A DNA stretch of 64,000 bases from Phytophthora colocasiae (Eukaryota; Oomycota; Peronosporomycetes; Peronosporales; Peronosporaceae): assembly GCA_018806915.1 (NCBI GenBank), contig JAGKQI010000019.1, positions 1-64,000 of the forward strand, read 5' to 3'. Within the stretch, counting starts at the first letter, position 1, and every line of letters begins with the position of its first letter. Below the pieces are notes generated by a model, which was not told the DNA's origin, searched no databases, and saw nothing but the letters and a program-made list of their open reading frames with translations. Positions 1 through 12,249 of this stretch are shown piece by piece. Made by a program: the position numbers and the translations under genes.

Positions 1-1528
1 AAGTGCAGCATCTTTCTTCAGTTCTGCCTCTAAGCAAAGACACGCTAGAGATCTAGCTTACCACATCGTGTCGTCTCCCAGACCCAAGCGATGGAGACAG
101 AGTTCCCAGCCTTGCGTGGTGCTTGATCATTTGGACAAGTCCAGCCCTTGCATGATATTGTCGATGGTCGTCCCAAGTGATGAGACTGTGTTTCATGGTC
201 GGGCTTTTGGCTCAGTAAGAACAGCAATCCATCATGCAGCAGCTTTTAGTATGGACTCCCCTGGCGAGTTGCTCAGCTTCCTTTAAAGCTGGAATCAACT
301 TCAGCGCTGTAGGTGACGCGGCAGTGAGGAAGAGAGGAAACTTAAACGCTTTTGTTCACGTTGAAACTCACACGTACTAAAACTCCAAGCTTATCGTGTG
401 TAGCACGGTATGCGTCAATCGCAGCTGAGGACTTTCCGCTTCAAACTCAGGTATGTTCTCGAGTTGCGTCACGTACTCTGAAGTTCGCTTTACAGTCCAG
501 CGAGCAGAATCTCCCGGCGGTGCTGCTCAACGACGACATCGACTTCAAGAAGAGCTGCTCACAGCCGACAATATACGTTTGTCGTTGTCTCCAGTGGTCT
601 TCACCGTATTCATTAGCGTCAACCGACCGCAGCTACGAACTCGCTTCAGTCTTGGATGTGTTGTCGACGTGACGGATGGTGGCGACGACGTGAGACTGTT
701 AGGGGATGGAGATGTTAGCTGAATTGAGGTTCGCTGGCTGTCGGTACTACTTCACAGTCAGGTTCGTGTCTTCCAGGCCATGACTTGGTTTGGTAAATTG
801 GTCGATTGTTGGTTTCCTTTGAAAACCAGTCGGAGCATTCTGGAGACGCGAAGTTTGGTCGAGCCCCGTCTTGAGTATTCTTGGTAGCGTTGACCTCGCG
901 CCGAGGAGGCGGTACCCATTGATCGCCGGCAATGGGAAGCCGGAATGTTCATGATAATGTTGTTCTGGTCGAAACGAGGTAAACTGGCAAGTGAGAAGTA
1001 ATCTACGGCGATCAGCTCCAGATTCATTCGAATTCCTCCTTACGATCAACCGGAATACACTTGTGATCACCGTAAATGCTCCAAAGCCGACTCCGCACGC
1101 CACGACAGTCCGAGCGACAGGAGGAGGAACTTTTGAAATCAAAATGAGTCCGTCCTCAAGCAGCAGCAGTAGCAGCAGTGACTCAGAGCCTGACGTGGTT
1201 ATAATACGTGGCTTTGTCGTTCGATACCTGGCGTCTGTAGCTCCATCGTTGTCGAGCAGCTTAATTCAATTGTTCCGGGCCAGGCTCTGATAACACCGAG
1301 CAGTGATGGTCGAAGCAAGCCAACAACGGACACGTGGGAAACGCAGCCTACCTATTATTGACTCACAATGCGTCTGTCCTTGAAGTGCAGTATTGACCAC
1401 TCTGTCTCGAGCAATAAGACGTGAGTCAATGAGCACTCAGATCGTGTCCGGTGTCTTTGCGGTACAAGCTACCGGCAAACATATCGGCGGGACAGGACGA
1501 TGGGAAACACCTTCGCAGACGCAGTGAC
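1..1528 (-). repeat. Inverted copy of the 4-kb repeat family
   Basis: This stretch is a diverged reverse-complement copy of 5238-6822. For example, the bases at 1-21 pair with 6802-6822, and the sequence GGCTCTGATAACA at 1283-1295 pairs with TGTTATCAGAGCC at 5470-5482. Similarity fades on the inner side near 1528 and 5238. It continues off the left edge of the window. Short open frames inside it differ between copies by many indels, and none resembles a known protein. Taken with the tandem direct copies to the right, it is a dispersed repeat rather than a single gene. Confidence 0.8.
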
Positions 1529-1756
1529 TTCTGAACAAGTATGATGAGTCATCACACTGGCTGATAACACTCCAGATCGGCACTGCAACATGTCGGTTTC
1601 AATGGCTTGTGTTATTTCGTTAGTTTACTCTTCCGACGGTGGTTTGATATGCATCGATCAAAATGTACATGCAAATATTGATACGGACGGAGTCACGTAC
1701 TCATGGTGATTTTCCTCCGTCACAGTGCCGCAGCGGTAGTAGAGTGGTAAGTGGGT

Positions 1757-1791
1757 TGTTGTTGTTGTTGTTGTTGCGGCTGCTGCAGACG
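1757..1791 (+). repeat. TTG trinucleotide microsatellite
   Basis: A run of TTG triplets followed by TGCGGCTGCTGC lies inside the 3' part of the ATG1-like pseudogene. On the minus strand it would encode an Ala/Thr-rich run. Confidence 0.85.
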
Positions 1792-2383
1792 CTTTTCTGG
1801 TTCCAGGACTGTAAACCCTCGTCGAGCAAAGCACGAACGCGTTCTTCAAGCGCCGTTCAAGCGCGCGCAAGAAATTATTCACGTTCTTTTGATCATCCAC
1901 AGCCAGGACACGAGCGCCACTTCCGTTTGTACCAGGCGTATCCATCAGTAAGCTCTCTAACAAGAGAAGTGCCTGCAGGTAGTGGTCGTGTGCAGCTTGA
2001 GTGTGGTTTCCAAAACTTCACGAATAGCTCTTTGGCGTCCAATTCGAAGGGCATGAGCGTAAAGCAGATCTTCTTGAGACGCAATGGGACGTAACGGAGC
2101 CTCGAAAACGTGCTGTTTGGGCCATACGCATCTCAAACTGTTCCGCTCGATTCAAGAAATGAGTCAGTTGTTCGGCCAAATAAGCCATCGACACCTTCCG
2201 GCTTGTTTCAATCCATCCTGGTGAAGTCCCAGCAGATGATTCCGAAGAACCCATCGAACCACGATGTGCTGGATCCTGGCGGAAGTAATAAAACGACATG
2301 TTGGCACAAGACGCAAGCACTTCACATTAAGCAGTGCCAATGCCTCAGCAGCACATACATATTTTCGCTCAGCGCTGCGCTTT

Positions 2384-2425
2384 TCATCGTCATCGTCATC
2401 GTCATCATCATCATCATCGCTGTCT
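2384..2425 (+). repeat. TCATCG/TCATCA microsatellite (poly-Asp coding on minus strand)
   Basis: Tandem TCATCG and TCATCA units. On the minus strand, in the direction of the ATG1-like pseudogene, they encode a run of about eleven aspartates. It may represent a low-complexity acidic linker of the former kinase. Confidence 0.8.
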
Positions 2426-4491
2426 TCATCGTCCAGTAGAGTATTGCTCACGCCAATTGAAGAGGCCAACGATGAGCTCATCGGGAAAATACGGTCGAGA
2501 AATTAACCTCACTGATGCGCTTTACCTGCTGAATTTGACAACGACGAATTTCCTGTAGCTGTTTGTTGTGGGGATAAAGTAATCGCACTGTCGGTTCAAC
2601 GCTGTCCTCAGTCATTAAATCGGACGATGCATCTCCCGCAGCGCTTAAAGTCCAGAGATGATTCGCAATTGGGGTTATGGCCTGAGTGCGTAAGCACCAC
2701 AATATCGATAAGCTGTTACAGCCGCATTCGCGAGAGAAAGCTTCTGATGGGGCATTACTGGTGCTGATATCGCATAATTCTCTTCCGGTTAACTCCACCT
2801 GGTTTAACAGTCCGCCAGTCTGACGACCAGCAGAACCGCCCTGAGTAAGGTGCTCTCTCTGGCAACCCATCCACCAGCACGTATTCGCCACTGCTGTCCA
2901 ACGCGTGGCCTCCGCCACCAACGTTCTTTGCCTTCGCTGCCATAATTGCATCATTGCCGCTCGACTGAGAAGGTTGGGAGATTTTGATCCTGTGATCGAT
3001 GCCAGAGAATGCCGTTGGGTTGCTGAAGAGCCGCGGCACCTGGTGGTGATTCTGAAAGTTGCTTGAACGGGTTAATTCTTGGGCTTGGACTGGGCAAGAT
3101 GTGCGGGCTCATTTGTGGACTGAGTTTAGGACTCGTTCCCGAACCATTTTCTCCCGCCAAACTGCTACTTTACTAGACGAGGCGCAGTCGGCTTCGCGCC
3201 AGTCGTGACGACGACGACCGACGCATAGCCCCAGAACTCGGACTTCGCAAACGCTGTCTCCATTACTTCCAAGTTGCCACTCCGTGACCGGCGCATAATC
3301 GTCGATGGTGCTGTATTCGCAAAACGTGAGCTGGAACCTGACTCATGTGAGAATACACGAGATCGTTTGATCACTTCCGGATCCTCGACAAGGTGTAGAT
3401 GCAGCTTCAACATCATCCCCTGTTGTTATTTCGCTGTTTCTTGCAGTTGAAACCCCCAGCGCCCTGAAAGCCCCTGTTCATCCCCTCCTCCTTCTTCTTC
3501 ACGAAATGCTGGTCGTTGAAAACGTGTCGACGAGCGGTGTGCAGCTTCAGCTTCTTTCAACCTGCTCTTGCAAAGGCTGTAAATCCACAAACGGATTGCC
3601 GAAAAAATTCAGCAAATCCAAGTCGGAGTGCAGGCTTCCGCTGCAACAAAGCCACCAGCAAGTGACGACACGGCCTGGAAAGCTGGCAACGTCGGCGGGA
3701 ATCGCAGCGGCTGGCGCTTCGATATTAGCCAGCAACCGCACGTGGTTCGCTCCACCATTACAGGGAGGCACGTCCAGCCAGCATCTCGAACAAAATTGTG
3801 CCTGCCGACCAAAGGTCGGCCTTGGCGTCGTACTTCTGGAACTTCAAGATCTCAGGAGCCATGTACAGCGGAGACCCACAGAGAGTCTCAGCCATTGAGG
3901 CTGTGGCTAGATGTCTCGCGAAGCCAAAGTCCGCTGTAAATAAAAACAAAAAATGTCAGCAACAACAATTCAATAATTGCCGAACCACCTCAATAATTGT
4001 ACCCCACCACTTTTCAACACCGATGTAGGTGAATCCTCCACTGCCAGGTAAAATTCTGCGGCTTGAGATCTCTGTGAATGAGGTTGCGTTGCCACAAACA
4101 CTGCATGCCCTTCTCGCCAGTTCCTGTAGGAAATGTCGAGCTACTTCTTCTGACAATAATTTATTTTTCTCGCCGTTCTCCTTCTGTCGTCGTCGCATAT
4201 ATTGCTGTAGGTCTCCGCCAGCGCAATACTCGAGCATCAGGTACATGTGTTTGTCTGTCTTTTTGATATCGTAGAGCTTCACCACGTTCCGTGGTCGATC
4301 TTCTTGCATGATGGCGATCTCCATCTCCTAAATTAGTTTAGCTTCCTCGTTCAGTTTATTAAGCGACAGTGCCTTAATAGCCACGGGCGTCTTGCTCACA
4401 CGGTGGTAGCCCTTGTACACCATTATGAAGGAGCCGCTTCCTGGGGCTTGCTGGTCACCACATAGTCGCCGATGGACGCGCGCCCGGACAT

Positions 4492-5237
4492 GGGGGCGTC
4501 CAGAGTGATGGTCCAGCCAACCCAGTGCCCTAAAACAAAACACGAAGAGTGATGGTCCTTCGCGACGCAGTGCGGAATCGGAAATGCTGAAAGCTTTTTT
4601 TTCATGGGGAAAAATTAGTGTGGTGTAAGAATCAAAAAGCGGTTAGGGAAGAACGAGAGTGCAGCTTTCGACCACTGGAGAATACAGGAAAGAAATACGC
4701 GTCATCGTTCTTGGGCGATGACGTCGCGTGCAGAGAGGATAATCCACCAGAGACTTTTCCTGTGGCACAGCGAGTTGGTGGTGATTTGAGACGGCGAAGC
4801 AGAGCCTGGCAGAACCCATCTATCATTGACGTGCTTCAGCTCCATGGCGTTTCGGCCGTTGACGGGAGCTGCAACTGCAACCGCAAAGGCAACTGGCAAA
4901 GGCAAGTTGCCTTTTGAAGTTCTCTTTTAAAATCTAGAACCACGAAGCGGCATTTCGCTGCTCGAATACAAAATTGCAAGTGAAATGGGATAGACATTGA
5001 TGTTGAAGTCGCAGTTTAACGGAGACGAATCAGCGTGGAGAACAAAGACGCGCTCTAACTTTGAAGAAACAATGCGCCACACAAATGCTGATCGATCGTT
5101 TGTAGGTTGTTCGTTTAGTGAGTTTGTAGCAATTGTCATATATCGAGATCTAGCACTTCTAGGATTGCTGGTGACAACTTGCAGGAGTGTTGAATCATTA
5201 ATTATCAAGCAAGTCAGCAAGTCCGCTACATTCTATC
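4492..5237. other. Former 5' flank of the ATG1-like gene; no gene seen
   Basis: Short open frames on both strands show no recognisable protein. The stretch ends where the direct copy of the 4-kb repeat begins, near 5238. Confidence 0.5.
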
Positions 5238-8200
5238 AGGGTAGTGTGTGCGAAGATATTTTCTTGTCCTGCCGATATGTTTGCCAAGTAAGTTTGTCTA
5301 CAAAGACACCGAACACGCGCTAGGGGCTTCTGAGTCACTCGTTGACTCACGTCTTATTGCTCGAGACTGCAGGGTCAATCCTACGCTTTGGCTGGACAGA
5401 CGTTGAGTCAATAGGTAGGCCTGCGTTTCCACGTGCTCGTTGTTGCTTGCTTCGACCACCACTGCTCGGTGTTATCAGAGCCTGGCCCGGACAATTGAAT
5501 TAAGCTGCTCGACAACGATGGAGCTACAGACGCCAGGTTCCGGACGACAAAGCCACGTATTATAAATCCACGTCGAGCTCTGAGTCACTGCTGCTGCTGC
5601 CGTTTAGGGACGGACTCATTTGATTTCAAAGGTTCCTCCTCCTGTCGCTCGGACTGTCGTGGCGTGCGAGTCGGCTTTGGAGCATTTGCGGTGATCACAA
5701 GTGTATTCGGTTGATCGTAAGGAGGAATTCGAATGAATCTGGAGCTGATCGCCGTAGATTACTTCTCTTACCTGCCACAATTTGCCTCGTTTCTGACCAG
5801 AGCAAACATTATCATGAACATATCCAGCTGGTATAGCGATCAATGGGTACCAATCTCCTCGGCGCGAGGGTCAACGGCTTTACCAAGTGAAGACTCAAGA
5901 CGGGGCTCTTCGACCAAACTTTGCGTCTCGAATGCTCCGACTCGTTTTCAAAAGAAACCAGCAATCGACCCGAGCTGCAAAATCCGGGTCATGGCTCTGG
6001 AAGACACGAACCTGACTGTGAAGTAGTACCGACAGCCAGCGACCCCTCAATTCAGCTCCCAACAATCTCCATCCCCAACAGTCTCCCGTCGTCAGCACCA
6101 TCCGTCACGTCGACAACACATCCAAGACTGCAGCGAGTTCGTATGCACAGATCGGTTAACGCTAATGAATACGGTGAAGACCAACTGGAGACAACGACAA
6201 ACATAAATACTGTGTCAACTGTGAGCGGCTCTTCTGAAGTCGATGTCAAGTCGTTGAGCAGCACCGCCGGAAGATCTCTGCTCGCTGGACTGTAAAACGA
6301 ACTTTCTTGAGTACGTGACGCAACTCGAGAACATGGTACCCGAGTTTGGAAGCGGAAAGTCTCAGCTGTGGTGTATCATTACTGTCGATTGACGCATACC
6401 GTACTACACACGATATAGCTTGGAGGCTTTAGTACGTGTGAGTTTCAGCGTGAACAAAAGCGTTTAAGTTTCCTCTCTTCCTCACTCGCCGCGTCCACCT
6501 AAGCAATAGCTGAAGTTGATTCCAGCTTTAAAGCGAAGCTGAGCAACTCGCAGGGGAGTCCATACTAAAAGCTGCTAAGTGATGGATTGCTGTTCTTACA
6601 AAACCAAAAGCCCGACCATGAAACGTGCAGTCTCATCAATACTTGGGAACGACCATCGACAATATCATGCAAGGGGCTGGACTTGTCCAAATGATCAAGC
6701 ACCACGCAAGGCTGGGAACTCTGTCTCCATCGCTTGGTCTGGGAGACGACAACGATGTGGTAAGCTAGATCTCTAGCGTGTCTTTGCTTGGAGGCAGAAC
6801 TGAAGCAAAGATGCTGCACTTACCAGCGCAACTCGATGTTCACTTCTTCGATCTTCCTCGTCCAAGACACGCCCAACTCGAAAAGAATATCACACGTCGC
6901 GTTTAGAGAGTGAAAGCCTTTCGTGTGACCACTCAACGACGAAGTCTTGACCGGATCTGCACCATGCAACACCATTAATCACCGTCCAAGTTTCTGCCAC
7001 TCGAATTTTTCCAGCTCATTTCGGTAAGCGGACATCCTCCTCAGGATGGACTCTCGGACCCAAGTCTTGGTCAGGAGAACCAAACTATCGCCAATGGCTG
7101 TTAGGGGAGTCTCTCGCTCGTCACGCCAGTGCCATTATCCCAATTGAATTCAAGCATTCGGTAGCAATCCAGTTCAACTACACACACAAGAAAACGAAGA
7201 ATTCATCAGATGATAGCTGGCGAGCACGACAAAACTCACTGCATGAACTGCGGACGTCTCTTTTTACGGTTTTGTCGCCTTGGAGCTCCAGTGCTGGACA
7301 GTTCTGCTTCGCCTGACTGCAAAGACCAGCTTCGAGTACGTGAATCATCTTGAAGAAGTGCTCTCTCAACACATACTGGGAGTGAAACTGAAGCGAGTCG
7401 TTAGGTTTCGGAGCTCGGATGAAGAAGACTATGAAGCTGGAAGAGCTGGATGTCGAGCAGCTTTGGAATTGAGTCGTTACAGCATCTACAGCTTGAAAAT
7501 CCATTTCTGAGGCTAAATCTTGTTAGTTGTACTTCATAAACTTCCGTAGCGTTAGCGTCCCCTAGCTTTTATCGATTGTGCGTGACAGCATAACAAACGA
7601 GCATGAAGTATGCATTTCACACCCACTTTACACGCGCTACAAACCGAGAACTTAGTAAAGTTGCGGTAAGTTTCATCAACACAAAGTCTTGTCTCTTTCC
7701 ATGCAGGGTTGTGAAAAATAAGATTGTTATTTAATTGAGCTCCAAGACTCGCTCAATCAATAATTTGTTTATTGCAATTTTGTTTTCAATCATATCATCG
7801 AGCTCTGATTGGTAGAAAACGACCTAACCGTAACCTTAACCCAAAACCCTTGACGCTCAAGCTAAAGCTTTGCGAGAACTTTAACTCCGCTTTCAAAGCG
7901 TGGCGCTTTAACGACGATGGCTTGTAGGCTGGAGGTATTTCGCAGTTGGTGTGAACTCCTTCGTAATGGCATCAAACAGACACCGCACGTCCAATATAGT
8001 CAAAAAATGTTTGGGTCTTGCAGAAATTTGCAAAGTGAGGAGCTGCTGGAGTGTCGAGCGCTACCAAGAGCTGTCTCGTCGAAGTTGTTTACGTCGTACA
8101 GGCCTAGAAGACCACTGCTTGCTCATTATTGATGCGTTAAGAGTACTCAAGTAGCTCGTGACTTCACGATAACGTGCAGAACGCGAGCTAAACGCCACAG

Positions 8201-9370
8201 TGAAATGGAGGAATTATTTGGACGTGATTGAGACCTCGCTCAATCAATAATTTAGTGTGTTTTAATTGAATTATTTGAAAGTCAAATTGTTTTTTTTTCA
8301 ATAACCCTGTTTCCATAGACTCATCGGATGAGTAATGGATCCAAGCAGGTCAACTTGCAATCTGCAAACAGACAACAACATACAACGAATACGTGTACGC
8401 GACGCGTACTACGCGCGTACCGTACGGTAATCCTCATCAGCGTTTCCTCAGTATCCCTCTGGCTTCCACAGCAACGCCCAGAGCCAGCCATACCTGTAGA
8501 GTTCTTCTGCTTCGCATTTCGGAATTCCCACTCAACCCCATGAAGTTCACCGCCATCGCTTTGCTTCTGCGCTCGTCGCCACCTCCAACGCCGCCACGTG
8601 CGACTTAGCCTCTCTTCAGACGCTTTCTGGCTTCGACGGATGCTACCAATTGCATGACGGACTCTGGTTTCAAGGCAACGACTCTGGACCACGCCCACCG
8701 ATGCTGAATTGGCCAAGATGTGCACGAGCAAAGCCTGCTCTGTCACTACTATCGGAAGCTGAGTCAGTGGCCCCTTCAGAGTGCACTGTGGGCACCTTTC
8801 GCCCTGTATGCGGATCTGATCATCCTCTGACCAACGTCTGCAATGGAGTGATCCAATGGTGGCTCGAGTACTCTCCGCTACTGTGGGCTCCACTGACGGC
8901 TCCAGCACGTCCGGTACTGTTGCTACCGCTAGCTCCGACGGGTTCGGCTGATTCATCGGCCGCTTTACAGGATCGGGCCACTGCATCTGGGGCAGCAGTG
9001 CTAACGTCCTTAGCGTCTCGGATCGCCGCCGTTCTGGCTGCTGTGGCGGCTTCTGTTCTTCTCAAGAATCAGCAATACCAATAGAACTTGTTCGTTTTGA
9101 CTCGATCTCTATTGGAATTTGGCACCTTTCGGTGGCTCTATTGCAGTAGCAAATTAGTACTGAGTCGACCTCTTCGCACAAGTACGCGAGTGCTTCGTGG
9201 TTTTGTTCTCAGACGTCTGCTGAATTCGGTGTTAGCTTCAATGCTGTTCCCGTCCCAGCCACTCGTTGTAAAAACTACAAGCTCCGATTAACTCGGAAGC
9301 GAGTTATTGCTGCCTTCCTCTCGGGACGCGGTGGTCAATTCAGCTTAAAGTGTAGCTTTGAGTCGTGTGA
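5238..9370 (+). repeat. 4-kb repeat, tandem unit 1 (uninterrupted)
   Basis: This unit aligns with 9371-11813 plus 17340-17542 plus 22615-23275 (unit 2) and with 23276-24075 (unit 3), all in the same direction, with frequent small indels. It contains the motif TGTTATCAGAGCC at 5470-5482, one base different from the plant/fungal initiator-tRNA primer-binding site TGGTATCAGAGCC. The same motif recurs in unit 2 at 9396-9408. A degenerate LTR element is therefore possible, but no gag or pol is visible in the unit. It preserves the empty target sites TGAAC (7952-7956) and TTAA (8137-8140) that are occupied in unit 2. Recurring AT-rich segments (ctcaatcaataattt) lie at about 7750 and 8230. Confidence 0.75.
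8540..9084 (+). pseudogene. Elicitin-like secreted protein gene, broken
   Basis: Elicitins are small secreted, sterol-binding proteins of Phytophthora and Pythium recognised by plants. An ATG at 8540 opens a signal-peptide-like start (MKFTAIALL). Across three frames, fragments match an elicitin domain with its spaced cysteines: CDLASLQTLSGFDGCYQ near 8610, AKMCTSKACSVTTIGKLS near 8715, and CTVGTF with CNGV near 8785-8850. A Ser/Thr/Gly/Ala-rich linker follows, then a hydrophobic tail (AAVLAAVAASVLL) near 9020-9065 as in GPI-anchored elicitin-like proteins. At least three frame changes and internal stops break it. The whole segment (about 8515-9101) is absent from the matching place in repeat unit 2 (around 22978). 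Confidence 0.7.
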
Positions 9371-11813
9371 ATCGCCTGCGTTTCCACGCGTTCGGTGTTA
9401 TCAGAGCCAGAGCTCGCTGGACTGCTCGACAACAATGGAGATAGAGCACCAGATGCTCGTCGACAATGCCAAGAGGACACGTTGAGCACGGGAGTCAAAG
9501 CTTTGGCTTAGTAAATCCAGCCTATTTAGTTTCTTAAAAGTTCCTCCCGGCCCATCGCCATGGCGTGCGAGTTCGGCTTTGGAGCATTTGCAGTGATCAC
9601 ATGTGTATTCGGTCGATCGTATGGAGGAATTTTCGACTGAATATGACGTGAATTGCTGTAGGTTGCTGCTCACTTAAGCCAATTTGCCTCTTGTCGCCAG
9701 AGCAACATTATCATGAACGTTCCAGCTGGTATTGCGATCAATGACTACAACCCCTTCGTTGCGAAGTCAATGCGTGCAACCAAGAAGACTCCAGACAAGA
9801 CTCACCTGAGTTTCGCGTCTCGAATGCTCCGACTGGTTTTCAAAAAGAAACCAACAATCGACCGAGTTGCAAACCAAGTCATGGCCTGGAGTAGACACGA
9901 ACCCGACTGTGAAGTAGTACCGACAGCCAGCGAACCTCAATTCAGCCCCAACATCTCCATCCCTAACAGTCTCACGTCGTCAGCACCATCCGTCACGTCG
10001 ATAACACATTACTCCAAGACTGCAGCGAGTTCGTATGCGATCGGTTAACGCTAATCGAATACGGTGAAGACCACTGGAGACCAAACGACAAACGTACCTG
10101 TGTCAACTGTAGAGCGGCCTCTTCTTGAAGTCGATGTCGTCGTTGAGCAGCACCGCCGGAAGATTCTGCCGCTCGCTGGACTGTAGCGCGAACTTCTGAG
10201 TACGTGACGCAATCCTCGAAAACATACCTGAGCTTGAAGCGGAAAGTCCCAGCTGTGGTGTATCCTTGACTGTCGATTGACGCATACCGTCCCGCATGAC
10301 GATACAGCTTTGAGGTTTAGTAGTAAAATACTACCGGTGAGTTGCAACGTGTACAAAAGCGTCTAAGCCAATGCCAGCTTTATTTGAGCAACTCGCAGGT
10401 ACGTCCATACTAAAAGCTGCTATGATGGATTGCTGTTTTTACAAAACCAAAAGCCCGACCATAAAAACATGCAGTCTCATCACTTGGGTTTAACGACCAT
10501 CGACAATATCATGCAAGCGGCTGGACTTGCATCCAAATGATCAAGCACCACGCAAGGCTTGGAACTCTGTCTCCATCGCTTGGTCTGGGAGACGACACGA
10601 TGTGGTAAGCTAGACCTCTAGCGTGTCTTTGCTTCGGGAGGCAGAACTGAAGAAAGATGCTGCACTTACCAGCACAACTCGATGTTCACTCTTCGATCTT
10701 CCTCGTCCAAGACACGCCCAACTCGAAAAGAATGGCTCACACGTCGTGTTTAGAGAGAGAAAAAGCCTTTCGTGTGATCACCAACGACGAAGTCTCGACC
10801 GGACTACACCATGCAACACCACACCGTCCAAGCTTCGCCACTGGAATTTTCCAGCTCATTTGTAAGCGGACATCCTCCTCAGATGACTTTCGACCCAAGT
10901 CTTGGTCAGGAGAACCAAACCATCGCGCTTGCATGACTGCTAAGGAGCTCTCTCGCTCGTCACGCCAGTGTCCATTATCCCAATTGAATTCAAGCATTCG
11001 GTAACAATCCAGTTCAACTACACACACAAGAAACGAACACCATCGTGATAGCCGGGGCGAGCACGACAAACTCACTGCATGAACTGCGGACGTCTCTTTT
11101 TACGGTTTTGTCACCTTTGGAGCTCCAATGCCGGACAGTTCTGCTTCGCCTCGACTGCAAGACCAGCTTCGAATACGTGAATCATCTTGAAGAAGTTGCC
11201 TCTCAACACATACTGGGGAGGAACTAAGGAGTCAAAAAGTTAGGCTTCGGAGCTCTCAGGATGTAGGCCAAGAAGACTATGAAGCTGAAGAGCTGAATGT
11301 CGAGCAGCTTTGGAGTTGAGTCGTTTCCGCAGCATCTACAGCTTTGAACCATTTCTTGAGGCTAATCTTGTTAGTTGTACTTCTATAAACTTGTAGCGTT
11401 AGCGTCCCCTAGCTTTATCGATTGTGCAGCATTGTTAGCATAACAAACGAGCATGAAGTATGCATTTCACACTCCACTTACACGTACAAACCGAGAACTT
11501 AGTAAAGTTATGTAAGCTTAACAACACAAAGTCTTGCTCATCTTCTTTCCATGCAGGGTTAGAAAAATAAGATTGTTAGTTTAATTGAGCTCCAAGACTC
11601 GGGTCAATCAATAATTTGTTTATTGCAATTCTTGTTTTCAATCATATCATCGAGCTTCTGATTGGTAGAAAACGACCTAACCGTAACCTTAACTCCAAAC
11701 CCTCTTGACGCTCGCTAAAGCTTTAAAGGCGAGAACTTTAACTCCGCTTTCAAAGCGTGGCGCTTTAACGGACGATGGCTTGTAGGCTGAGGTATTTCGC
11801 AGTTGGTGTGAAC
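9371..11813 (+). repeat. 4-kb repeat, tandem unit 2, first part
   Basis: Direct copy of 5410-7956 in unit 1, sharing the primer-site-like motif (9396-9408). It is interrupted at the duplicated target TGAAC (11809-11813) by the copia element. Fragmentary open frames such as 9713-10048 have diverged counterparts in units 1 and 3 but carry different indels in each, and I recognise no domain. Confidence 0.75.
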
Positions 11814-12186
11814 TAGCAGCTTCTGCGCGGTCTTGTTCAGTGCTTTTCATGTTCTCTCCGTCAGGTTCTTTCAAAGCGTCTCCCTCAAGGCTGCGAGTCG
11901 GTGTCCACTTGGTCTCCTAGCGAAGCAGTGTAAGAAGTAGTGAAGTGTGTAGTTCAGGGTAAAAACCCAAAGTGGTATTGATAGGTTACTTGCTAAGCTA
12001 TTACTACACAGCAAGAGGGGAAAGCCACAGGCAACAAAACCCCTTTAGAGCAGAGAACGCATCCATCGAAGATGGTCTCACCCTTCTCGTCTCTCCGTGA
12101 ACCATGAGTGACGATTCTGACACAGGCGAAAAGTTCTCCATCGGTAGAATCCCGAGTGTGGACCCACGGCCCACAAACCTGGCATA
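11814..12186 (-). repeat. 3' LTR of the copia element
   Basis: Matches 16976-17339 along its whole length. Both contain the block 'gcgagtcggtgtccacttgg' and end in CATA or TCATA. It lies next to the TGAAC target duplication. Confidence 0.88.
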
Positions 12187-12249
12187 CTCCCTGGAACTAA
12201 GCCTCCGTGTCATCACTCATGATCAGCACCTAAGCCAGACTCCTGTAAA

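Larger units (their letters stand above)
1658..4491 (-). pseudogene. Decayed ATG1/ULK-type autophagy kinase gene
   Basis: Family role: Ser/Thr kinase that starts autophagosome formation. Reading leftwards from an ATG at 4491, the kinase N-terminus (GDYVVTSK, GSGSF, VAIKALSLNKLN) is followed by an in-frame TAG near 4329, then the hinge region LMLEYCAGGDL, then LIHRDLKPQN near 4050-4090 in another frame. After a likely 87-nt intron (3934-4020, GT..AG) come ADFGFARHL and [25 protein letters not shown]. Further on, ANHVRLLANIEAPAAAIPADV is typical of ULK kinases. The C-terminal part continues in several frames to about 1658, including RAEQFEMRMAQTAR, which suggests the MIT-like tail. Stops and frameshifts throughout make it a pseudogene, although some lesions may be assembly errors. 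It sits between inverted copies of the repeat family. Confidence 0.8.

Noticed and set aside
352..722. Overlapping open frames of 89-106 codons in the inverted repeat
   Set aside because: The matching stretches of the other repeat units have different frames and indels; no conservation of a protein, so chance frames.
1757..1791. CRISPR or telomere-like array
   Set aside because: Simple trinucleotide microsatellite; no spaced direct repeats of CRISPR type anywhere in the window.
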